The notes under the pieces: generated by a model | The model's input: only the letters and a program-made list of their open reading frames with translations | What the model was told of the DNA's origin: nothing | Database searches by the model: none | Made by a program: the position numbers and the translations under genes | Shown: in pieces, positions 33,301-45,300 of the stretch | How the letters are laid out: each line of letters opens with the position of its first letter | How positions within the stretch are numbered: the stretch's first letter is position 1 | DNA from: Symsagittifera roscoffensis | Lineage: Eukaryota > Xenacoelomorpha > Acoela > Convolutidae | Assembly (NCBI RefSeq): GCF_963678635.1 | Contig: NC_087070.1 | Span: 15,381,840 to 15,445,839 of the forward strand | Reading direction: 5' to 3' | DNA length: 64,000 nucleotides

Positions 33301-36300
33301 AATTTACTCTGTGAAAAAGCCACCCCGGACTTAAACTCAAAATCCCAAAAAAAAGTTCAATCAGCGATCATTCTTTCAGGCATAGTAGATGGAACATCAC
33401 GAAGCAGTCTCAATTCTTAAAAAAAACATCCATTCAGGGAACTTTTGGTTTGTGATCAAGTTTTATCGGTTCAGCATTAACTTTGACAAAAGAGATCTCA
33501 ACTGTAGTGTAAAAGCACAATGTGTTGGAGAAAAAATAGAATAAACCAGTCAGTAAGTAAAAAATGATCGAACTCTGACAAAGTAGAAAAGTGTCAATTT
33601 GTTAAAAACTTTATAACAAAAAAATCCTGGAAATTACGATCACTAATCAGTTGATATTTCAGCACAACATTAAAGAAAAGCCAAGAAAAACCTCAAAACT
33701 AACCAAACAGTCTTAGACTAGAAAAACACAATGAATTTACTTCGAGGTCTAGCATCGAATATTTTGATCATGTTCTCATACATTGTTAGATAAAACCTCA
33801 CAAAACTATTTCAGTTCCTAAAACTCAAAAACAAAGAGGATCAAGGATAGCCGGTGTCGGTCGTTTTTTTCTGCGTTAAGATAAAAAGATTTCAGCAAAA
33901 AAATAGAGCTTGAGCATATTTGAGAGTCATGAAAAAATAAGTCAACTGGAAAACATTTTTTCAAGAAAAATGACTAAAAAAACGAAAAAAAACTTGAAAA
34001 AATTGCGCTAAAAATTTTTCACGGCTTGAATTGAGCTTAAATAAGTTTTTTGTAAGCCTACACGGTAATCACTTTATTAGCTCGGAATTAGACCGAAAAT
34101 CAAAAAATTTCAAGGGCTTTAATATGATGTATCACTCAAACTTGTCCGATGAGTTTTTGTGAAAAATCTGATATTGCGTGGAAAACAAAAAGTTGAAAAA
34201 AAACAATTCAAATACAAAGCTCCTCTCCATGTTCAACCGTCGGAAAAAAGCGTTTTCTTTAAAAAATCAATGAAATCTTAAATAACTTTGATAGTTTCTT
34301 AATGAAAAACCTCTAAAGCATAATAAGAAAGACAAAAAAGCTACCCAGAATCTACCAACTACATTAGAACTAAGATGAGCTTAAATGGAAGGGCCATGGG
34401 CCATATATAGAAAAAAAACGAACCTCAATTTTGTTGTAACAAGATAAACTATCAAATTTACATTAAGAACCCTTGAATTGCGTGTCTTTGATTCATATAT
34501 GGACAAATTCTACGCCAAAATTTTCAAGTTTGGGACATAATAGCTGCTGTCACCAGCTAGACCAATAATAAATTCAAACAAGCATAGCTGCTTACTGTGC
34601 AAGTAGCACAAAATGCTCCGACCATAATCTTAAAAAAATACAGAGTTTTTCAAGCTTTTGTCGTTTTTTTGGCGTGGTGTTAAAACAGGAGCTGCCAATA
34701 GGGTTAGGTTCTGAGGGTTAGGTACATCCGACAGTCAAAGTTAAAGAAGCAAATTAAAAACATTTTTTTTCAGAAAAATTATTACATAACGTAAAAATCA
34801 AAAAAAAAATTTTTGCAGTTTTTTTTTAGTTTTTGAAAATTTTGACTCCAAAAAGACGCTAAAGTACTCAAATTAAACTAGCTTTACTCAATCAAAACTA
34901 AGATTTTACGTTTTAATTTAAGCTAATATAAGTTTTTAAGTACTTAAAAAGACTGCTCGCTCGCTTTATTCGCGCGAAATATGACGAAAAATCAAAAACT
35001 TCCAACCGGTTTTTCTAAAAACTGAGATTTTTTTGGAAGTTTTTAATAAGGTTCAAGTCACGACTGTAAAATTTTCATATGATAAATATAAATCTTTCAT
35101 TCTAGTCGGATGATGAGTTTTGGTAGCTGATTTTGCGTGGAAAACAAAAAAAAAGATAAAGTACACCCGAATACAAAGTTCCTCCTCATTTTCAATGGTC
35201 GGAACAATAAACTCTGATAACTGCATTCGGTTTTTCAAAATCAGCTTTTTATTCTTGAGAACAACTCATGGGTTTGAAATTGAAACGAATTGTCCTATCA
35301 GCAAACAGCTTGATCATCCTTTTCGAAAGCCAGTCAGTGTAACGTTTTAAAGTGCTGAAGCAAACTCGTTTTTGGTTTCGTAGCGTGTTTTTAATCCATG
35401 TTCAGTAGTTTTTCTCAAAAAATTTGTGAAAGAAAAAGAAACAATCCGACAGTTTAGACACTGAGTAACTTTTTCTAAAGCGTTCGAATTGCAGTCTTTT
35501 AAACGCTCGAATAACTTTTTTTTTCAACTATAATTATCAGCGCTAGATTTTAGGGCTTCTTAGCATCGTTGGTAGATTTTTTCATTTCTGTTTGGTACGC
35601 ATATATTCAAGCGGTGGCTATACTTGAAAAACTAAACGCATATAGTAAAGCTGATAAAAATTTTAGGAGTGACTTTGAGTGTTCTGTCAGCCAAGGAAAA
35701 GTTTGATTTTTATAGCACACGTGGAATTTAAGAGTGCCTAGGAAACCGAATTTTTAGCAATCATTTTGTTCATTGTCAAGTGTTATTTAACTTTTGAATA
35801 GTTCGGTTATTTCAAGTGACTAAATGCGTCAAGAGAATTAAGAAAATCTTCTCCGGTCTCAATTGAAACACTTAACTGGAAAGCTACAATGGTTGCAAAG
35901 GGACCTAATTTGAAAATTTACCTTGTTACGGGGTATAAAATAGGAGGTGTAAACATAGAAGTGTAAATATCAAAGATTTAAGATGTGGTATCTATAATAG
36001 GAATAAGCCTTGAATGACGTTTGCAGCATTGATTCATTAATTTATTGAAGGTGAAAATTTTTTTTTAGTCAATGCTATAACTAATAATTCAAAACGGATA
36101 ATAAAAATCAAAAAGACAAGCCAGGTTAAAAATAGGATTGCCAGGTTAAAACACAATGAAATGTTTTTTCTACATAATGAGCGCATCATTATAACTCCTC
36201 AGATTCTAGCTAGTTATCATTAGCTAACAAAAAATGTAAAATTAATTGTATTTAAAAACCACACATACTCACTCACACTATAAGGCGTGCTGATCTGTCA

Positions 36301-39300
36301 AATATTAGTTTAACTCAGTTTCTTGCAATGTTTTTCAAGTTAACTATATAATCAGATTATTTCAAAAGCAAAAATTATGAGGTAAAACACAAGATTAGGT
36401 AAATTTTTGAGATTTTTTACAATGCAAGATTTCTTAGTAAACCAAGCTTGCTCGCAATGTTTTTTGTAAATTTTTGATTATAAACAGTTGTTGGTTAATT
36501 TTTGCCACCATTCAAAAAATGAGCCGGAAATTTGTTTGCGGGTGTTTTAGTTTTTTCCATGCAAAATTAGGTACTCAAATAGTCACTCAAATGCGTCGAG
36601 TGATACATCACAATAAAAAACTTTCAGTCGTAATGACATAAAAATTTTCAAAGCGTTGTCACAATATCAAGAAGAACGCATTTACGTTTTTTTATTTTTA
36701 GCTTGAAATTGAGCGAATTAAGCGAGCGAGCAGGCTTACAATTGCCTATTTTCTTAGCTTAATAAGTTACTATAGCTCAATTTCAGTCGTATAAATGTTA
36801 AATTTTTTCAAGTAAATTGTTTTTCAGTATTTAAGTGCTTTTTTGGAGTCCAAAACATCAAACAACTTAAAAACTGCAAGAGAAAAAAACATTTGAAAAT
36901 TTTTGATTTGTTTTATTGATATTTTTTAGTCATTTTTATATGAAGTTTTTTCCCCACATTGCATATGTTTCTACGACTGTCGAACACCCAAAGGATATTT
37001 GTAATTTAGTGCCTGAAACGCAATTCTGTTGATTCCAGGCCTTCTTCTTTCATTTTAGTTAAAAACGTTTGAAATTGGTTCATATAAAAGTTTTTTATAA
37101 AAAAAGAATTACGAACGCATCAGAACAATATCCATTTTCATTTCTCTGTCTGATGCAGTTCCAGCCTTCTCCGTCATTGAGTGAGAAAAAAAATCGTTCA
37201 ATTTGTGATTTTTCTGCTGAAAACGACAGGCATGAGCGTTTTATTATTGAATCAACGCCGGCTAACTGATTCAAATAATGCATAATTAGGCACAGAATGA
37301 ATAATTTTCTCAATAATTTTGCGTATAGGGAAACAAAATTTTTTGAAGCTTCTTCCCGGTGAAAGCAGAATTGTTGTATTTTACTTATTTTACAGTTTCG
37401 GTATATGAGAAACCGAACAAATTTATTCAACTGTTAAACGTAGAAAAACTTTTAGGTGAATCAAATCAAGTTCACTGAATCAAATCCAAAAAATTTCAGA
37501 TCTCACTAACAGAGTCTTTCGAGAATCAGTGGAAGGCATGGTAGGAACGCATATAGTAAGAACGCTTAAATGCAAGCGGGGCTTGAAATCTAAAAGACTA
37601 ACACATATAGAGTATTGTTGATAAAAACAATTATAAAGTAATTTTGAAAAACCTGTCAGCCAATTAAAAATTTTATTTTTTCAACGCACGTAACTTCTAA
37701 GGGTTGCTGAACACAAATAATTCCTTGGTTATTTTTTTGTTTCGTGTCAAATCTCACAAAACGTTTGAATAGTTTGGGTACTTTGAGTAACTAAATGCGT
37801 CAAAAAATTACGGAAACCTTCTCTGGCCTGAATTATACGCTTAAACGGAAGAAAACCATGGTTTACTTTAAAACAAATTATCGTTATTAAAATGGGTTTT
37901 AATTGTCGAAGAATTACCTTGCTACTAGGTCATAAAATAGGAGAGGTCTAAAAATAGAGGGTTAAATAACGTAAAATTTTTAACTTGGATAAAGTTTGCA
38001 GCAATGTTTCATCATTTTGTCGATCGAGAACAAATTTTTCAATTCAATGCTATAAAACGCTATTCAAAAACAGATATTTGAAAAATGAACAAGCCAGGTT
38101 AAAACTAAGATTGTAATACACATAGCAACAAAGAGAAGATATGTTTGCAAGATATTTAAAGTCAGCTCAAAAGTGATGCAGAAATTTTCAAATTTTTAGC
38201 AGCACACAAAGTTAAACTGCATCAACTCCAAAAGCGTGTCTTAAAGATAGTCACCTTGAGGATTTTTTCAAAATACGAATGTTTCCCAAGGAACTCAAAC
38301 CACATCGACTACTCTTTTACCGTGACTTTCTGCGAAAGTAGGGACAAATAAGAGTGGTGGCATCAGGGTAAAAAATTAAATAAACTTGAACAAATAATTT
38401 TAACAAAATGTTAACAAAAAAGTTGTGTCTTTCAGATAATTTTTTAAAACTTTTGAAAAAAAAGAACATTTTTTTAAATTTGTTTTGGAATAAATTTCCA
38501 GACTCTTTGTGTTTTAAAAACAAATGTGCGTCTACTATTGCAATATATGGAGGAATTTGGTCAATTCAAGGGAAGAGTGAATGCTTTTTTTCGGCCGTTT
38601 GAGTTCGCCGCATACGACACTCGCGTGCAAAGACGAAACACGTCCAAAAAAATAAAACCATTTGCCAGTTGAAACGTTTCTTTTCTACATTTTGAGCAGA
38701 GCATCATTATCTGTCAGATGCTTAAAAAAACTTCAAAATTAACTTGTGTAAAACCTAAAAATAATTGTCTAAGGAATTACCACGCAAAATTTTCTACTCT
38801 ATAGATCGTGTTAATCTATCGAAAATTAGATTTACTCAGTTTCTTGCATTCTTTTACTGTTTCTGGAGTTAAATATATGACCAGATTGTTTCATAAGCAC
38901 AAGCTACAAAAAAGTCCATTTTAATACAGTTTTTGGTTTTTTAAAACATATTCTGCTGTTTTATCACTTTGCTCAGCTGATTTTATAAATTTTTGATTAG
39001 TAACAGTTATTGATTAAATGTTCCAACCATTCAAAAAATTTCCACGCAAAACTAGGTAACACAAATAATCATCACAAATTTGGTTGTCCATCACAAACAT
39101 GCGTTATTGCGACTGTCGAATATTCCTAGGCTCTAGTTTTATGATCAGATTGCTTTATCTTACCACGCAGAAAAAACTACATTAGTTTTGAAAAAACTTT
39201 GTTGAGGACTTTGATAGGAAGAATTCGTGCTAATTGCACAGTAACCGGCTATCTTTTTTTTATTTATAACAACTTCAGTTTGTTATGCCTTTCCGTCGAT

Positions 39301-42300
39301 TATAAAGTCAATCATCCAATTTTTCACGAAATGTTTTTTTAATTTTCCTATTAAAGTTAAATTTCCTATTTTAATACTATTTTCTAAAAAAAACTTTTGT
39401 TAAAAATATTATCGCAAATACTACTGTAAAAAAATTAATCTTTTGGATTTTCGAAGTGCATATTTAATGAATTTTTAACGCTGCAGGGGCACAATTTACA
39501 AGCAAGGCTAATGATAAGCAGCTGCAAAATTCTAATAAAGCTGTTCACACCAAAAGTACTCTAAATTTAAATTTCAAAAATTGTGATGTGTTTGAAATGC
39601 AGCAAAACCCAATTCAAACCAGTTTTTTAGTAAAAACTTGAAAAATTGAGCTCGTGTGGTTTTTCAGAAACAAATTTCAATTTTGTTTTTATCTAAGACT
39701 GACACAATTCTTCTAAATCATCTGAGAGATTGACAGTGTGGGCTCAAAATTTCATCATTTTTATCAACAATTTAATATCAATTTTAGCGAACATTGATGG
39801 AAGAAGTACACGGAAGTGCGTACATTTGTAGTTTAGTGCCTGAAACGCAAATCTGTTGTTCCAAGGCCTTCCCATTTCCTTTTAGTGAAAAAATTTGAAA
39901 TTGATTCATATAACATTTTTTTGTAAAAAACAATTGCGAACGCATGGGAAGAATATCCATGTGACTTTCTCTGCCTGATGCAGTTCCAGCCTTCTCCGTC
40001 ATTTTGAGTGAGAAAAAAATTGTTCCATTTATGATTTTTTTGCTAGAAAGAGCAAGCATGAGCGTTTCATTAAGGAATTGAAGCAGGATAACTGATTTAA
40101 ATAATGCATAAATGGGCAAAAAATGAAATGTAGCATAGTTGGCCAAAGAATGAGTGTTATTTTTCATTGGTTTTGCGTTTGGGGGAACAAAAACATTCCC
40201 GGTAAAAGCAGAATTGTTGTAAAATTACTTGTTGAGTTGTTTCAGTTTATGACACGCTAAACAAATTTTAAACGTTTAAAGTTGTTATATTGTCCACTGC
40301 AAGTCTTAATTGATTTCTTTTCTCCATTTTACGCATTTTTTCGATCAAAAACACTAAAAGTTAACTTTTTGTTTACGCGGGAGAGTACTGCTGATTTAAT
40401 TTATCCGGACAAAACCCAGTGAACTTGAATTTTAAAACGCGTTTTTCTCAAGTTGGGTTGACTTAAAGTAAAAAAGAAATAGATCAATCTTGCCTTAACT
40501 TTTACCAGATTGAGTATGGTGCAATTTGTTTTGGGAAATTTGGGCTCATAATTTTACCCCAAAAAAGAATGTTTTTGGGTTTTTTAGTCATAACTACCAG
40601 GTGGATCACTGACATAATTATATCAACATGAGCCTCTTAAATAGCCCAACAAACTTCAAGAAAGGTTTATTTTCCAAAATATATGCGTTTTTATAACTTC
40701 TGTTTAATATATCAAAAAAGGTGTTTTAACTATAACGAACACAAATTTTTTACCCAAACTCTCTGTTAAAATGTTTGCCAATATTTGACGATTATTTTTT
40801 CTATAATATTGTTGGGCTACGTAAGAAGCTCACCTTGATACATTTATGTCAGAGATCAACCACGTATTTATGGCGTAATTTTTTTATGACTAAAAAAGCC
40901 AAAAAATCCATTTTTGGGGTTAATTTTGGGGTTAAAAACTAGCAACAATGAGTGCGCCCTTGTAGAAAGGATAAAACATATTCGGCTAGCTAACTTTTTT
41001 TTTCAACAAAATTAAGCAAAAAAATGATCTTTAATTAGAACAAGCTAGGTGTTAAAAAAATTAACTTTAAATTAAAACACCAGTAATCGCTGATTAATTA
41101 TTCCAGAGAAAAGCTCGGAATATAGTTTCTACAGCTTTTTTACCAATCGGAAATACTGATTTCCCCTACCAATTGGAAAATCTTGATCAAACAATAAAAG
41201 TTGCTAATAAATAGTTTTTTTGCAAGGGCGTATCTAGGATTTTCTCGAGTGTGGTACAGTTTTGGTAGATTTTTCAAAAACTTTAAAAATATTTATTGAT
41301 CTTTTTAGCAGCTCGACCAGATGTGATTTTCCGAAGCAAAAACAGGTCAAAAATGCCGTTTTGTGCTTTTTGGAAGGTTTTGACCAAAAATGGCGTTTTT
41401 TTCGGCTGGTGCTTTCCCTCAAAATTAGTATGTATTGGCGCAAAAAAGCCTTCAAAAAAAGTTTGGACCGGTCGGCCGAGAATAGATGTTGTTAAAAAGT
41501 TCCAAAAGGAGGAACTTTTGGGTGGTGAGAGGGTGTCCAATCCCGGGAGAGTTCGTTTTTTTTCATTGGTCAATTACAATTGAATCACGTCATCCCAGTG
41601 GTTCAATTCAATGGGCGGTAGATATCTTCTCAAAGTTACTAGCTCATTCTCAATTGGCTTCAAACTAAGCCATGACAATTTGCTCATAAACCAACGTGTT
41701 GATTGGCGAATGAGATGAAGCAAAAAAAATGTTATACTTGATGATGTGCGAAAACTGCCTCGAGAAAATCATGATCACTCATTTCCAACTAAGCAGAACA
41801 AAGCCAAATCAAGGGCTTTCCCAATGCATTAAAATAAGCGGTATATTCCCGAGTTATCGTTTAGAAATGCATAGAGAAGTTGGTTTTCAGCAGAAGTTTT
41901 GAAAACATTTTAATGCGAAACTAAAATAAATGGTATTTATTATGAATTGTTTATTTTAATATCTAAGAATGGTACAATTTTGTTGTACAGGTCGCTGTAA
42001 TTTATCAACACAAGGACTTTACCAATCAGCATAGGCTTAACTTTAAGAGCAAAAAAAGCAGCTGAGAAGGAGCGTCAACTTCAGACAAAGGAAAGGTAAC
42101 ATTGATTAGAGCAGAATTTGAATGATAATTTATAAGAGCAGGACACATTTAATAAGGCCCTGATAAGGGTACCTCATCTTTATTAATAATGTCTTAGCCT
42201 TGCCTCTTCCAGCTTTATTCTCTAACCAATTTGTCAATTCTTGTTAATGAAGGTATATCATCATCATTCACATGTTCTTATTATTTAATTTTGAAAAAAT

Positions 42301-45300
42301 AACGGGCGAGTTCATTTTGGTTTATTTTGTTGTACAAGTCGCTGTAATTTATCAACACAAGGACTTTACCAATCAGCATAGGCTTAACTTTAAGAGCAAA
42401 AAAAGCAGCTGAGAAGGAGCGTCAACTTCAGACAAAGGAAATGTAACATTGATTAGAGCAGAATTTGAAAGATAATTTATAAGAGCAGGACACATTTAAT
42501 AAGGCCCTGATAAGGGTACCTCATCTTTATTAATAATGTCTTAGCCTTGCCTCTTCCAGCTTTATTCTCTAACCAATCTGTCAATTCTTGTTAATGAAGG
42601 TATATCATCATCATTCACATGTTCTTATTATTTAATTTTGAAAAAATAACGGGCGAGTTCATTTTGGTTTATTTTGTTGTACAAGTCGCTGTAATTTATC
42701 AACACAAGGACTTTACCAATCAGCATAGGCTTAACTTTAAGAGCAAAAAAAGCAGCTGAGAAGGAGCGTCAACTTCAGACAAAGGAAAGGTAACATTGAT
42801 TAGAGCAGAATTTGAATGATAATTTATAAGAGCAGGACACATTTAATAAGGCCCTGATAAGGGTACCTCATCTTTATTAATAATGTCTTAGCCTTGCCTC
42901 TTCCAGCTTTATTCTCTAACCAATCTGTCAATTCTTGTTAATGAAGGTATATCATCATCATTCACATGTTCTTATTATTTAATTTCGAAAAAATAACGGG
43001 CGAGTTCATTTTGGTTAATTCGTAGCTCCTAAATTGAAAAAAGCATGCCTAGATATATCTAGTAAAATCGAATATTCGAAACGCACAAAAATCGAAAGCT
43101 TTTATAAATATGGTATTTTGGCTCCAAAAACTAAAAGTGGGTAAGAACTTGGTCTTCGAGTGCACTTTAGTTTTTTTAACTTGTTTTTTTTCTCCATGCG
43201 AAATCAAGTACCACAAATAACCCTCAGAATAATCACACAATCAATTCATGAACCTAAAAATTTTGGTAACTTTTGTTGTTTTGAAACTTTTTAGGCACCT
43301 TTTTTATGTTCTTTCTTTCTTTTACAGATATTTGTTTTTTTTTTGAATTTTAGACTCACTGATGTCCCCTGATAATGTAAGTACTCAGTTTAGTTGAAAA
43401 TCCCAAATTTTATGTTTTGAAGATACCAACTCAATCGATCGGCACAGGGGTGGATCTAGGGTTTTCTCGCGGTGGGGTGGGGGGGGGGCTAATTTTATCA
43501 ACTTTTTTGTAGTTCAACCAAACTGATTTTCCGAGTTCTTACAAACCCCTATAAATACCCTAATTTGACCAAATTTTCTGTGCCACAGGCAAAATTTTTA
43601 AAAAACATGCCTAAAAACGAGTTTTTGGGCAATTTTTGAAAATATTGACACAAAAGTTGCGTTTTTTTTTCGGCGCCCTCCTCCTCATTAAAATTAGTAT
43701 ATATCCAATTCCGTCAGGGAAAATTGGAGATCTGAAACAAGTACAAAGGGGGACGCTGGCGGATAGACATGAGAGTTTTGTTGGTTTTTTATTATTCATT
43801 TTGCCGGTTGCTTCTCTCACGCTCCCCTCCCTATCCTTTTTTCTTCTTCGTTTCAAAAATTTCAGATTTACTCTTTCAGCTGTTGGTGCTTCCTGATTTT
43901 ATCAAAACACATTCAGTTGAAACACTCAGCACAAAACCCTCCTTATTGACAAAGATTTTTGAAGGCACGAAAGCAATTTAGGAATCAGAGTGGTGTTTCA
44001 ATGATTTTCTTGGTCGTTTTGATTGCCCTTGTTGTTCCGACTTTATTTGCTAGGGTGTTTTTATTCAGACCAATTTTCAAAGACTTTTTCTCCCCGGGGT
44101 TCAATCTCTTGAACTTCGTGTTTGCAAAAGGTTCGAGCTGACCACTATAGTAACTTGACTGTACCCTCGCTATGAAACGAGTATATCTAAACTGCTCGTT
44201 TGAAACTTCAATGCAAAAAAACAACAAGGCCAATTATTTGCTTACTTTGGGTCTCGGTATCTGACTCTACCCTGGTCCCGACGAAGATTGCTCGCACTAT
44301 ACTAATTTGACTGTTTAGTAAATCTGAGCCGAGTTATTTTACTGTTTTTTAGAAACTAAAAAAAGTCGAAATATTTTACAAGTGGATCACCCGCACCACC
44401 AAATCGTTCCAAACTGAAGTGAGGCAAGCTAATTTGTCTGTCTCATTACTTCCATTCACGACTCAAATTTCAGTCTTTGCATTTTGAAAAAATAAGCTTA
44501 ACAACCATAGTTTGTGAGTATTTCATTGACTAAAAACTACTAGAGACCAGTAAATGGGCAGTCAATTCATTCCCGGCTTTGCCCTGGTACCTGCAGAGCT
44601 GTTGTTCCGACTTTTTTTAATATATATATATATATATATATTTGGGGTGAGTTTTAGACCATATTTTGAAATATGTATTTGCTCACTTGGGGGCTCAATC
44701 TCTGGACCTAGGTAGACCCCGCCGGGGGCGCTCCCCATTATATTTATTTGGCGGTCTGCGCAATCTAAACCGAGTCTTTCCAATTTGCTCGTTTTATACT
44801 TTCTAACCTGCTCGAGTGTAAGGTAAGTTATTTACATGTGAACCATTTTCCAACAGCACAAGCTCATTCCAAATTGATGTGGTGAGGCAAGCTATTTGGT
44901 CTTAATTGGGCAAGCTCCTTCCATTTCAAACTCAAATTTTAGCACCTGAAAGTTGACATTAGTTTAAATTTCATAGTTTGTAAATATTTTATTAACCAAA
45001 CGGCAGCCGGAACATTCAGTGCTTTGCCCTGATACGAACAGTCTTGTTTCTCCTCACGCTCTTTTGTTCGTCGTTCATTTTTATTTAGAAAAAAAGTTTG
45101 TTTTTCTGAATTTTGAGTTAGTGATGTTTTTTAATCTTGTAATTATCCCTCAGGTTTATATATTATGTTTAGAGTATTTGGAAATTCACTGGAAAAAGTA
45201 GTCACCCTTCCATTGGTATAGTTTCAGCTTTCGTCTTAATTGGGTCGCCAATTTTCTACTCGATTATATCGGAATTCTTAATACACTTATTATATACACA

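Noticed and set aside
35120-35350. Frames around 35 kb and 55.4 kb with similar translations
   Set aside because: Similarity is explained by the family B MITE; frames differ between copies.
41262-41583. Overlapping frames of 77-96 codons on both strands
   Set aside because: They coincide with a G-run MITE copy and are not kept in related copies.
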